Shown: one piece after another, positions 1 through 6,861 of the stretch | Position numbering within the stretch: the stretch's first letter is position 1 | How the letters are laid out: the number at the start of each line of letters is the position of its first letter | DNA from: an uncultured Lachnospiraceae bacterium | GTDB lineage: Bacteria > Bacillota > Clostridia > Lachnospirales > Lachnospiraceae | Assembly: GCA_947174985.1 (NCBI GenBank) | Contig: CAMWLB010000095.1 | Location: 1 to 9,873 of the forward strand | Reading direction: 5' to 3' | DNA: 9,873 nucleotides | Notes under the pieces: generated by a model | Told to the model about the DNA's origin: nothing | The model's database searches: none | The model's input: only the letters and a program-made list of their open reading frames with translations | Translations under genes and position numbers: made by a program

Positions 1-20
1 ATAATAAATTCTAATGTATA

Positions 21-63
21 GGCCATTATGCGAAATGGTTCTGACTTAAACCAAAGAAGTCAG
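21..63 (+). promoter_or_regulatory. Two tandem small inverted repeats in the leader of the response regulator gene
   Basis: Two stem-loops lie side by side ahead of the response regulator. The first pairs CCATT (23-27) with AATGG (34-38), extendable by two G-T pairs to 21-40. The second is a perfect 7-bp repeat, CTGACTT (41-47) with AAGTCAG (57-63), around a 9-nt loop. Neither is followed by a T run, so they do not look like terminators. They could be a protein-binding site or leader RNA structure. AT-rich sequence at 65-93 (TTGCTA, then TATAGT or TAATGA) may hold a promoter, but no convincing -35/-10 pair is present. The inverted repeats are seen directly; any function is inferred. Confidence 0.35.
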
Positions 64-119
64 GTTGCTATATATAGTATATCTCAATAATGAAACTTTA
101 TAGCCAGCGGAGGAATGAT

Positions 120-851
120 ATGATATACAAAATAGCTGTGGTCGATGATGAACCAGTGTGGATTGAAATTATGCGTGGAATTGTAAATGATTTTTTTGGC
201 AGCCGATCTATGGAAATTCAGATAGATACGTTTAATAATGCACAGATGCTTTTGGATACAATGTCCGTTCAAAAGGAAGCTGTCGATATTGCGATTCTCG
301 ACATAGATATCCCAAACATAAACGGTTTTGAGATTGCAGAGAAATTAAAGACGCAGTACCCCAATATTATTCTTATGTTCTACACCATGCACGAACAATA
401 TGTGTTTGATGCGTTCAGTTTTCAGCCCTTCCGATATATCCGCAAGGAATATGCGGCAAGGGAGCTGAAACCCGCATTGGACTCTGCGTTACAGGTCATC
501 GAAAACCGTGCCGAAAAATTCATTATGTTAAAATCCCCGAACGGGATCAGGAATATTGAAATTTCTGAAATTATGTATTTTGAAACAAACAAGCGCAGAT
601 GCGATGTTTATTTAAAAGACGGCAGCATAATCAACGTACGCAAAACCATCAAAGAGCTTTATGCGGAAACCGGCGGCGACAGTTTTGTTTTTCTTCACAA
701 AGGAGCTGTCGTGAACGTCAAATACATAAAAATCTGTGCAGCCCTTGATGTGACAATGGCAAACGACGCCAAGTTAATAGTCAGCCGAAACCGTATAAAA
801 GACGTGAAAGCTGCATTCACTAAGTACTGGGGGAACACCGGAGGCGTTTAA
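120..851 (+). CDS. LytTR-family DNA-binding response regulator (AgrA/LytR type)
   Basis: This is a cytoplasmic two-component response regulator of 243 aa, the usual size for the family. Residues 1-120 form a receiver domain with the acidic pair D9/D10, the phosphoacceptor D61 in the motif LDIDIPNINGFE, T89 and K109. Residues 133-238 form a LytTR DNA-binding domain; the conserved stretch FVFLHKGAVVNVKYI matches the family's F-x-x-x-H-x-x-x-x-V-N pattern. I chose the ATG at 120 because GGAGG (109-113) sits 6 nt upstream. An in-frame ATG at 90 would add ten residues before the receiver fold and has no such site. Proteins of this class usually bind direct repeats and control adjacent peptide, bacteriocin or envelope genes with a GHKL-type sensor kinase. 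No kinase lies downstream, and the region upstream is outside the window, so the partner and targets are unknown. Confidence 0.93.
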   Translation: MIYKIAVVDDEPVWIEIMRGIVNDFFGSRSMEIQIDTFNNAQMLLDTMSVQKEAVDIAILDIDIPNINGFEIAEKLKTQYPNIILMFYTMHEQYVFDAFSFQPFRYIRKEYAARELKPALDSALQVIENRAEKFIMLKSPNGIRNIEISEIMYFETNKRRCDVYLKDGSIINVRKTIKELYAETGGDSFVFLHKGAVVNVKYIKICAALDVTMANDAKLIVSRNRIKDVKAAFTKYWGNTGGV

Positions 852-852
852 A

Positions 853-886
853 GGAGGAGGCGCGCATACTGCACCTCCTCCCTTTT
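853..886. terminator. Bidirectional intrinsic terminator between convergent genes
   Basis: A perfect 8-bp stem, GGAGGAGG (853-860) with CCTCCTCC (874-881), encloses a 13-nt loop that can add a short GC pair. TTTT follows at 883-886 on the plus strand. On the minus strand the same hairpin is followed by TTTAAA. It starts 2 nt after the response regulator stop and sits immediately beyond the amidase stop (885-887), so it probably ends transcription from both sides. The minus-strand U tract is short, so termination in that direction may be weaker. Confidence 0.8.
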
Positions 887-1973
887 ATTCTCCATTTCCC
901 GTAAGCCTTTCCCCCACGTCTTCTTTCAGTTTCTCCCACTCGTCCTCATGCTCGGTATAATACAGCGGACACTTCTTGCCGCCGCTGTCATAATGCCTTA
1001 AGATATCCTGCGGCTCCAGATCATAGGTTTCCAACAGCCAGGCAAGCAGGTTTATCAAGGATTCATAGGTTTCCTTCGTGAATGAACCATCCTCCGCCAG
1101 ATAGCAGCACTCTATCGAAATAGAATCATAATTTCTCGTCTGCACGGCACAGGCAATTTCATCCAAAGGAATTACCTGTAATATTTCTCCCTCATATCCA
1201 ATGATAAAATGCGCACTGGCATGGCGCTCGTGCGTATCTTTCAACTGTTCAAAATAACTTCTGTTCTGTGCCGCGCTCGTACCCACATTCGCTGTATAGT
1301 GCACAAAAATATTTTCAACTTTTCCCAATGGTTCCCCGGGTCTGGAATACTCATTCGGCGTCAGATAATTCTCCGTCCAATCCGGCTTCACGGGTGGGGA
1401 AGATACCTGCTTTTCCTCCCGTGACAGATAGTCACCTATAGATACGGTTCCGGCCGCATTGACAGGTTGTGAGGACCCTTTCTTTAAAAACAGGCTCGTC
1501 AGCCACCAGAACAAACACACTGCTGCAAAGGACGCAATCAGGACAATGGACAACTTTCTTCTGCGCTGTAGCTGCTGCAGGCGCTTTTGCCTCTCTCTCG
1601 CCGTTTCCGTGCGCTGTACCCGCACATTTGTCTCCACCCGTATTCTTGCGGATTGCGCATATGTATTTGCTTCTACGCGTCTTCTGCTGTTCTGTCCGGA
1701 ACGCTTTGGATACATATCTGCCTCTACGCGCTTCCTGCTGCCCTGTCCGGCAGCCCGCGGGTAGGCTTCTGCCTCCATAAGTCTTTCCCTGCTCCTTTGA
1801 GCAGTTTTCGGGTACGCTTTTCCCTCTACAAATTTCCCTTCTGTCCGCAGTCCGCTTCCCGAGGCAGTTCCTTTCTGCCTGCGCGATGTATTTCTGAAAT
1901 CCTCCTCCAAATACGGATTTCGCATTCTGGTTAATTCAAGCTGCAGCCCCTTTTCTTCCCGAACCTCTCCCAT
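885..1973 (-). CDS. Membrane-anchored N-acetylmuramoyl-L-alanine amidase (Amidase_2 fold)
   Basis: This is predicted to cut the bond between MurNAc and L-alanine in peptidoglycan, outside the cell. Numbered from the ATG at 1973 (362 aa): residues 1-139 are a highly basic, low-complexity tail with 17-residue repeats (49-128); 141-163 are one membrane helix; 164-215 are a Pro/Ser/Glu linker; about 216-362 are the Amidase_2 domain. Zinc ligands of the T7-lysozyme type are visible as H225 (VHYTAN), H327 (RHYDSGG) and C335 (KKCP), with the typical 8-residue spacing between the last two. The positive tail implies a type II protein with the N-terminus inside. I chose 1973 because AGGAAG lies about 9 nt upstream. 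In-frame ATGs at 2006 and 2045 have no good site, and 2045 lies inside the leader hairpin. The catalytic assignment is solid; the tail is unexplained. Confidence 0.88.
   Translation of the reverse strand: MGEVREEKGLQLELTRMRNPYLEEDFRNTSRRQKGTASGSGLRTEGKFVEGKAYPKTAQRSRERLMEAEAYPRAAGQGSRKRVEADMYPKRSGQNSRRRVEANTYAQSARIRVETNVRVQRTETARERQKRLQQLQRRRKLSIVLIASFAAVCLFWWLTSLFLKKGSSQPVNAAGTVSIGDYLSREEKQVSSPPVKPDWTENYLTPNEYSRPGEPLGKVENIFVHYTANVGTSAAQNRSYFEQLKDTHERHASAHFIIGYEGEILQVIPLDEIACAVQTRNYDSISIECCYLAEDGSFTKETYESLINLLAWLLETYDLEPQDILRHYDSGGKKCPLYYTEHEDEWEKLKEDVGERLTGNGE
1590..1829 (-). repeat. 51-bp tandem repeats encoding 17-residue Arg/Tyr/Pro-rich units in the amidase tail
   Basis: Three full units of 17 codons follow each other (1829-1779, 1778-1728, 1727-1677). 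Two degenerate ones follow (about 1676-1638 and 1637-1590). The protein pattern is approximately V/M-E-A-x-x-Y-P-K/R, then a small polar stretch, then S-R-x-R. The best two copies read MEAEAYPRAAGQGSRKR and VEADMYPKRSGQNSRRR. The similarity is also visible in the DNA, for example the recurring CTACGCG and CTGTCCGG blocks on the plus strand. The repeats lie entirely in the predicted cytoplasmic tail, before the membrane helix. Fading similarity toward the 3' end suggests old duplications that are diverging. Confidence 0.85.
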
Positions 1974-2010
1974 AAGTATATTCTTCCTTTTGATATCTTT
2001 TGTCATTTTA

Positions 2011-2062
2011 GAGGATGTCCCAAAACTGCAGATTCCTGCATACACAGTTTCGAAACATCCTC
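2011..2062 (-). promoter_or_regulatory. 52-nt palindromic hairpin at the 5' end of the amidase leader
   Basis: GAGGATGT (2011-2018) and ACATCCTC (2055-2062) form a perfect 8-bp outer stem. Inside it AAACTG (2023-2028) pairs with CAGTTT (2045-2050), or alternatively AAAC/GTTT combines with a TGCAG/CTGCA stem (2027-2031 with 2036-2040) around a 4-nt loop. The two arms, read from their ends, agree at 14 of 18 positions. The promoter's predicted start point (about 2063) coincides with the first base of the hairpin, so the mRNA would begin with this structure. It could protect the 5' end, affect translation, or be the remnant of a small palindromic mobile repeat. No clear target-site duplication flanks it. 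Confidence 0.6.
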
Positions 2063-2069
2063 TTCGTCT

Positions 2070-2106
2070 ATTATATCAAATTCTCAGAAAAGAAATCTTA
2101 AGATTT
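2070..2106 (-). promoter_or_regulatory. Extended -10 promoter for the amidase gene with a palindrome at the -35 position
   Basis: On the minus strand a perfect TATAAT (2070-2075) is preceded by TGA, giving the extended -10 form TGnTATAAT. At 17 bp spacing the -35 hexamer (2093-2098) reads AGATTT, a poor match, which an extended -10 can tolerate. That hexamer is one end of a perfect 14-bp palindrome, AAATCTTAAGATTT (2093-2106), a possible operator for a dimeric regulator. The promoter lies between trmL and the amidase, so the amidase is probably transcribed independently of the cluster upstream. No hairpin-plus-T-run terminator is visible after trmL, so read-through is also possible. Confidence 0.6.
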
Positions 2107-2142
2107 ATTTAGTTTTGTATTAGCTTTTAGTTATGATAATTC

Positions 2143-2637
2143 CTATTCTTTCCAGTGCAGGCGGTGGAGCTGCCCCTCTGTCTGCATCCCTGCAAAATGG
2201 TTCTGCCTGAGAGCTTCGTACAGCACAATAGCAACGGAATTAGACAGGTTCAGCGAACGAATAGAGGTAAGCATCGGAATTCGGATACAAGAATCCTCAT
2301 GTTCGGTAAGAAGTTCCTCCGGTATACCGGCGCTCTCCTTGCCAAACATGATGAAATCGTCCTCCTGATAAGATACTTCCGTATAAGAATGCTTTGCCTT
2401 TGTCGTCGCCATCCAGATTTTTGCATTCGGATGAAGCGCAAGAAATTCCTGATAATTCATGTAGCGCGTCACATTGAGCTGATCCCAGTAATCCATCCCC
2501 GCGCGCTTTATGGATTTTTCGTCCAGCCTAAAGCCCAGCGGTTCAATTAAATGGAGGGACGTGCCCGTCGCCACACAGGTTCTCCCGATATTACCCGTGT
2601 TTGCCGGAATCTCCGGCTGATGAAGTATGATATGCAT
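2143..2637 (-). CDS. trmL: tRNA (cytidine/uridine-34-2'-O)-methyltransferase TrmL
   Basis: TrmL transfers a methyl group from S-adenosylmethionine to the ribose of the wobble nucleotide (C34 or cmnm5U34) of tRNA-Leu isoacceptors in the cytoplasm. The 164-aa protein has the family's usual length and is a minimal SPOUT enzyme with no extra RNA-binding domain. Visible motifs are the N-terminal QPEIPANTGNIGRTC (residues 7-21), FGKESAGIPEELL near residues 97-109, and the C-terminal trefoil-knot region RIPM...SIRSLNLSNSVAIVLYEALRQ that binds the methyl donor. The gene starts 9 nt after the aminotransferase stop with only a weak ribosome site (AGG close to the ATG), which suggests translational coupling. 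It is the last gene of the minus-strand cluster. A housekeeping role is likely, with no obvious link to the upstream genes. Confidence 0.96.
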   Translation of the reverse strand: MHIILHQPEIPANTGNIGRTCVATGTSLHLIEPLGFRLDEKSIKRAGMDYWDQLNVTRYMNYQEFLALHPNAKIWMATTKAKHSYTEVSYQEDDFIMFGKESAGIPEELLTEHEDSCIRIPMLTSIRSLNLSNSVAIVLYEALRQNHFAGMQTEGQLHRLHWKE

Positions 2638-2646
2638 AACACCTGC

Positions 2647-3828
2647 CTACTTTTTCTGTTCTGCCCGAAGCTTCGTGATAAACCGCTCCAGCCGCTCCAT
2701 CGCAACCTTTAATTTCTCCAGAGAATACGCGTAGGAAATACGAAGGAAACCCTCCCCGCTTTCGCCGAAAGCAGTTCCCGGAACAGCCGCAACCCTTTCC
2801 TCCTCCAGAAAACGGTTCGCAAACTCCTCGCTTGTCATGCCGAATTCCTTGATGCAGGGGAACACGTAAAAAGCGCCAAACGGTTCAAAACATTCCAGCC
2901 CCATCTCCTTGAATGCATGCATCAGATACCGCCTTCTCTGGTTGTAAGCGGTACGCATCTCAATAATATCCTCTTCTCCGTTGCGAAGCGCCTCAATACC
3001 GGCATACTGCCCCGTGGTCGGTGCACACATAATGGCAAACTGGTGTATCTTCGTCATCTGTTCGATAATATTTGCCGGACCGCAGGCATAACCCATTCTC
3101 CAGCCCGTCATGGCATATGCCTTGGAAAAACCGTTAATTAATATGGTTCTTTCCTTCATGCCCGGCAAGCCTGCTATAGAAACATGCTTTCCCTTGTAGG
3201 TCAGTTCTCCGTAAATTTCATCGGACATCACAATAATGTCTTTTTCAATCGTGATCTTAGCAATCGCCTCCAAATCCTCCCGCTCCATAATGGCACCTGT
3301 CGGATTGTTGGGAAACGGCAGGATTAACAGCTTGGTTTTTTCCGTCACAGCTTCCAAAAGTTCTTCTGCCGTCAGCCGGAATTCATTTTCTGCCTTTAAA
3401 TTAATAATCACAGGCTTGGCACCTGCAAGAACAGCACAGGGCTCATAGGACACGTAGCTGGGCTGGGGAATCAGCACCTCTTCTCCCACACCCGGATTTA
3501 TCAGGGCGCGCATCCCGATATCGATTGCCTCGGAGCCGCCTACCGTTATCAGCACCTCCTTGTCCGCATGATAGCGGACACCCTGTGTACGGTAAAGATA
3601 ATTTCCAACCTCTTCCCGCAAGGTGCGCAGTCCTGCGTTGGAGGTGTACTTTGTGTGTCCCTTTTCCAAAGAATAAATTCCCTCGTCCCGTATATGCCAG
3701 GGCGTATCAAAGTCAGGCTCGCCGACGCCCAGGGAAATTGCATCCTTCATTTCGCTCACAATGTCAAAAAACTTGCGGATGCCGGAGGGCTTAATTTCAA
3801 CTACCTGTTCAGCAAGCGGATTTCTCAT
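2647..3828 (-). CDS. PLP-dependent class I/II aminotransferase (fold type I, AspC/PatA-like)
   Basis: This is a cytosolic pyridoxal-phosphate enzyme that moves an amino group between an amino acid and a 2-oxo acid. The 393 aa give a full-length fold type I aminotransferase. Key residues are present: the NNPTG motif (174-178), D203 and Y206 (SDEIYGE), the Schiff-base lysine K236 (NGFSKAYAMTGWRMGY), R244, and R363 (FLRISYA), which binds the substrate carboxylate. The start ATG overlaps the AsnC-type regulator stop by 4 nt (ATGA, 3825-3828), so the two are probably translationally coupled. Similar proteins are annotated as aspartate, aromatic or broad-range aminotransferases, and substrate choice cannot be read from these motifs. 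The coupling to an amino-acid-sensing regulator suggests that its substrate or product controls the cluster; this is inference. Confidence 0.93.
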   Translation of the reverse strand: MRNPLAEQVVEIKPSGIRKFFDIVSEMKDAISLGVGEPDFDTPWHIRDEGIYSLEKGHTKYTSNAGLRTLREEVGNYLYRTQGVRYHADKEVLITVGGSEAIDIGMRALINPGVGEEVLIPQPSYVSYEPCAVLAGAKPVIINLKAENEFRLTAEELLEAVTEKTKLLILPFPNNPTGAIMEREDLEAIAKITIEKDIIVMSDEIYGELTYKGKHVSIAGLPGMKERTILINGFSKAYAMTGWRMGYACGPANIIEQMTKIHQFAIMCAPTTGQYAGIEALRNGEEDIIEMRTAYNQRRRYLMHAFKEMGLECFEPFGAFYVFPCIKEFGMTSEEFANRFLEEERVAAVPGTAFGESGEGFLRISYAYSLEKLKVAMERLERFITKLRAEQKK

Positions 3829-4307
3829 GGTGTAATCAACTCTCTTTCGTCTTCATATTTTTTCGTCAGTATCGTTCCATGCTCCTTGTATTTCTTCAAC
3901 ACAAAATGAGTCGCCGTGCTGAGCACACCGTCCAGAGTAGAAAGCTTGTCAGAAACAAAGTTGGACACCTGCTTTAAGGTCTTTCCTTCAAGGGATACCA
4001 GAAGGTCATAGCCACCGGAAATCAGATACACGGAATGTACCTCCGAATATTTGTAAATACGCTCCGCAATATTGTCGAAGCCCTGCCCTCTCTGCGGCGT
4101 AATCCGCACCTCTATCAACGCGTTTACCTTTTCAATGCTGGTCATTTCCCAGTTAATCATGGTGTGATAGCCGCATATGATACCCTCGCTCTCCAGCGCA
4201 GCAAGCTCGTTGACAACGTCAATTTCCTCCACACCCAGAATAACCGCCAGCTCTTTTAAATTCATGCGGCTGTTTTTTTCTATAATGCGCAATAATTCTT
4301 CTCTCAT
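3825..4307 (-). CDS. Lrp/AsnC family transcriptional regulator
   Basis: This 160-aa cytoplasmic protein has the family layout. An N-terminal helix-turn-helix (about 1-45) contains NSRMNLKELAVILGVEEIDVVNELAALESEGII. A C-terminal RAM domain (about 63-137) contains SGGYDLLVSLEG (97-108), the region that forms the effector pocket between subunits. Such proteins form dimers to octamers and respond to amino acids. I chose the ATG at 4307 because GGAG (4317-4320) lies 9 nt upstream. The frame runs open to 4382, but that stretch overlaps the end of the AIRS-like gene and adds residues not expected before the HTH. The gene begins 13 nt after the AIRS-like stop and overlaps the aminotransferase start by 4 nt. 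A role in regulating its own cluster in response to the aminotransferase's amino acid is the simplest guess. Confidence 0.92.
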   Translation of the reverse strand: MREELLRIIEKNSRMNLKELAVILGVEEIDVVNELAALESEGIICGYHTMINWEMTSIEKVNALIEVRITPQRGQGFDNIAERIYKYSEVHSVYLISGGYDLLVSLEGKTLKQVSNFVSDKLSTLDGVLSTATHFVLKKYKEHGTILTKKYEDERELITP

Positions 4308-4320
4308 CACTTTTATCTCC

Positions 4321-5295
4321 TTACATTTTTTTATTGATTTCATCAGCCTTCGGTCTCTCCAGAAAACGCTTTTCGTCTTCATTTATGACAATCCTGTCGT
4401 TATTATCCGTTATTTTACCGATGACCGCAGCCGGTATCTGTGCCGCTTCCAAAGCCTGCACCAGATTCTCGCCGTTATCTGTCGTCATCAAAAGACACCC
4501 GCCCGATGACAGCTCATAGGGATTAAGGCCAAAAAATTCACAAATCTCTATGGTTTCCTGTTTGACAGGAATTTTTTTCAAATCCACTGAAAGTCCAACG
4601 CCAGCGCTTTCCGCAAGCTCCCACAGTGCAGCGAATATACCGCCGCCGGAGACGTCGTGCATCGCACTCACATTGGACTTTGCGGCGGTGGCAGCCTCCG
4701 GTATAATCGAGAAATACTGCTTAAAATCCATTGCTTTTTCTATCATGGAAAGAGGATACCGCTCCTCTAATTCGTCCCGAAGTCTGGCCGCCAGCCGTAC
4801 TGTGCCCTCCAGACCAATCCATTTGGTGAGCACCACATCCTGCCCCGGGCGCGCTCCGCCCGGCAGAATGGGGGAATCAGCCCTTCCCACAACTGTTACC
4901 GTCACGCACGGCCGCATAGCCGACATTGAAACCTCCGTGTGTCCGCCTGCTACCTGTATGTGCAGTTCCTTTGCCGCCTCGTCGGCTTCTGCCATATGCC
5001 TTTTCAAATCTTCCTCTTCTATGTACAACGGTAAAAGCAGCGCAACCGTCGCCATAACAGGCTGTGCCCCGCTGCAGGCAACACCGCCCGCCGCCTTCAT
5101 CATAACGCACCGGACGTCTTCAGAAGTTCTTATCTCTGTCATCTGTGTGCACACGGCTGTAAAGGTATCTCCGCACGTAAAAATGGCGCAGTCTGCCCCT
5201 ACGCCTGCACCACTTTTTACACTCTCATTTTTATTTTCTATTTCTTTCAGTACGGAACGCTTTAACACACTCTCCGATATTTTCCCGATTTTCAT
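4321..5295 (-). CDS. AIR synthase-related protein (PurM/HypE/ThiL-like ATPase fold)
   Basis: This 324-aa cytoplasmic protein belongs to the AIRS superfamily, whose members bind ATP and activate carbonyl or carboxyl oxygens (PurM, PurL, SelD, ThiL, HypE). Seen from the ATG at 5295: the N-terminal half has GVGADCAIF (31-39) and VAGGHTEV (116-123), which are HypE/SelD-like loops. The C-terminal half has MHDVSGGGIFAAL (212-224) and NPYELSSGGCLL (258-269). True HypE ends in a PRIC-type tail whose cysteine accepts the carbamoyl group; this protein ends NEDEKRFLERPKADEINKKM with no cysteine, so it should not be called HypE. Start: AAAGGA lies 7 nt before the ATG at 5295. A GTG at 5301 would add two residues and cannot be excluded. 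The gene sits 13 nt ahead of the regulator, and its substrate is unknown. Confidence 0.85.
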   Translation of the reverse strand: MKIGKISESVLKRSVLKEIENKNESVKSGAGVGADCAIFTCGDTFTAVCTQMTEIRTSEDVRCVMMKAAGGVACSGAQPVMATVALLLPLYIEEEDLKRHMAEADEAAKELHIQVAGGHTEVSMSAMRPCVTVTVVGRADSPILPGGARPGQDVVLTKWIGLEGTVRLAARLRDELEERYPLSMIEKAMDFKQYFSIIPEAATAAKSNVSAMHDVSGGGIFAALWELAESAGVGLSVDLKKIPVKQETIEICEFFGLNPYELSSGGCLLMTTDNGENLVQALEAAQIPAAVIGKITDNNDRIVINEDEKRFLERPKADEINKKM

Positions 5296-5318
5296 CTGCA
5301 CATCCTTTTTCCTCTATC

Positions 5319-6791
5319 CTACTGTGCCGGCGCTGCGGGCGGCGCAGTCAGGACAGCAATGACATTTCTTACGTGATCTATGCTTCCGGTTCCGATTGCT
5401 GCCATTATCTCGTTATACGCGTTGGGATCCGCTGTAGAAACACCAACCACCGCGCTTCGCGGCACCATCTTATAGCTGCTGGTGTTGATAACCTCGCGGC
5501 TTACCTCCACACCGTCTTCCTTTACAATCTTCCAAAGCCTTGCCTTATATCCGATATGGGCGCCTTCCACATTGCCGATATAGCCAATCGGCTGTGACGC
5601 ATCCGGATAAATGGTATCCGATTCGGGTCTGATGGTTTCAAGCACTTCCCCGACATACTCCACGGTACGTCCCGCGCTCCTCGTCTCCACACCATATATG
5701 TTAAAGGTAATTTCTTTATTTGGCGTCGTATAACCCTCTATGTAAATAGGATAGTCCGTATTGTTGACAAAGCAGAAATCCTTTCCCGAGCTGTCCGAAA
5801 TCGCCGCATCCGCAGAAGGTCTTACATAAGTAACTATCATGGAATGGTTGTAACGCTCTGTCACCTCCAGCTCCGACAAAAGCACTGCATTGTATAGCGT
5901 GGTTGAAACCTGACAGATACCGCCGCCAAGGGAATCTACCACCTTTCCATTCAAATAAGAGCCCGCCAGGTAATAGCCGTTGCGCTCCGTAAACGGCGTG
6001 ACCGTATCACAGGTGGAGAATTCATCGCCCGGATACAGCAGCGTGCCGTTTATCAGCCTGCATCCATTCGCCACATTTGCGCTTCGGTTAGAGTTTGAAG
6101 TAGAGTAAGATGTGGTAAAAGAACCCAGAAGATCCTTCACCATAAGAAGCTCTTCCTCGGAACCCCGCGGCTCAGTGACTGCAACGGAAAGCTGGATGGA
6201 ACACGCTTCATGATTCCACTCCCCCGCCAAATAGCCATATATCACATCAATAGAATTTTCTACGTCAAGGGCGTAGCCCGTCTGTCCTTCCAGAAGACTG
6301 AACACACCGTTTTCCAGAACAAGCCCCATATCCACCGCGGTCGTATCATACTGCTTACATTCGTCAGCCAGAATCCGGTTAATCGCCACAATATCAAAAT
6401 CAAGCTCTATCTCATAAACCTTATTTTCTTTTTCCAAATCTTTCAGCGCCTTGTACCTCTGCACAATATTTCCCTGTGTGCCAAGCATGGCTGCCGCGTC
6501 CACAATCTCCGGATTGCCCCAGCTTACGCCAAGCTCTCCCGCAGTCACCGTCACGCTGTTTTCCTCGGTCACAAGCAGTGTGATTTCCACTTCCCGCAGA
6601 GAATCTATGTACTCGTTTACGGCGTTCCTCGCCTCATCTGCCGTCATACCGGCAACGGAAATATCACCTATATAAATGCCTGCCTTAATGGTATTGTCGC
6701 TTTTTGCCGCCGCTTCCTTTGCCGGCCACAGCACAAGCGCCGCCGTTATGCCAAGCAGCAGGGCAATTTTTTTCACAAAATTCTTTTTCAT
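5319..6791 (-). CDS. Exported VanW-family protein with peptidoglycan-binding and G5-like domains
   Basis: This 490-aa protein carries an N-terminal signal peptide or anchor (basic MKKNFVKK, hydrophobic 9-24, then an AAA stretch at 27-29 as a possible cleavage site), so it acts at the cell surface. About 45-175 resembles the PG_binding_4 domain often found before VanW (GDISVAGMTADEARNAV). Residues about 225-368 are the VanW domain, with STSNSNRSANVANGCRLING, the LYPGDEFS loop and the signature GGGICQVSTTLYNAVLL (289-305). Residues about 378-450 look like a G5 domain. VanW occurs in some vancomycin-resistance clusters, but most family members are unrelated to resistance, and no van genes are here. 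A GAGGAG site lies 11 nt before the ATG. The gene is 17 nt upstream of the AIRS-like gene and 70 nt downstream of the small peptide gene. Confidence 0.93.
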   Translation of the reverse strand: MKKNFVKKIALLLGITAALVLWPAKEAAAKSDNTIKAGIYIGDISVAGMTADEARNAVNEYIDSLREVEITLLVTEENSVTVTAGELGVSWGNPEIVDAAAMLGTQGNIVQRYKALKDLEKENKVYEIELDFDIVAINRILADECKQYDTTAVDMGLVLENGVFSLLEGQTGYALDVENSIDVIYGYLAGEWNHEACSIQLSVAVTEPRGSEEELLMVKDLLGSFTTSYSTSNSNRSANVANGCRLINGTLLYPGDEFSTCDTVTPFTERNGYYLAGSYLNGKVVDSLGGGICQVSTTLYNAVLLSELEVTERYNHSMIVTYVRPSADAAISDSSGKDFCFVNNTDYPIYIEGYTTPNKEITFNIYGVETRSAGRTVEYVGEVLETIRPESDTIYPDASQPIGYIGNVEGAHIGYKARLWKIVKEDGVEVSREVINTSSYKMVPRSAVVGVSTADPNAYNEIMAAIGTGSIDHVRNVIAVLTAPPAAPAQ

Positions 6792-6861
6792 TATTTGTTG
6801 CGCTCCTCAACGCTGCGTAATTGTTTTTTGTCTCAATATGTGTTACTCTTAAAAGGCAGAC

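Noticed and set aside
1974..2045. Longer amidase N-terminus starting at 2045 or 2006
   Set aside because: The first residues would be encoded by the leader hairpin and lack a suitably spaced ribosome site; the ATG at 1973 has AGGAAG upstream.
2044..2052. Possible LytTR/AgrA-like binding half-site (ACAGTTTCG) in the amidase leader, hinting that the neighbouring regulator controls the amidase
   Set aside because: One near-match only, with no second direct repeat at the expected spacing. It is equally well explained as part of the hairpin arm, and it lies downstream of the promoter.
4308..4382. Longer start for the AsnC/Lrp regulator at 4382
   Set aside because: It would overlap the AIRS-like gene by 62 nt and add 25 residues ahead of the HTH; the ATG at 4307 has a good GGAG site.
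4321..5295. Hydrogenase maturation protein HypE
   Set aside because: The C-terminal cysteine motif is absent and no other hyp or hydrogenase genes are near, so only the superfamily is called.
4550..5362. Long plus-strand open frame opposite the AIRS-like gene (270 codons)
   Set aside because: The composition is Ser/Pro/Ala/Thr-rich without a fold or ribosome site, typical of the antisense shadow of a real gene.
5319..6791. Vancomycin-resistance locus suggested by the VanW protein
   Set aside because: No vanH, vanA-type ligase, vanX, vanS or vanR is present. VanW-domain proteins with G5 domains are common in Clostridia without resistance.
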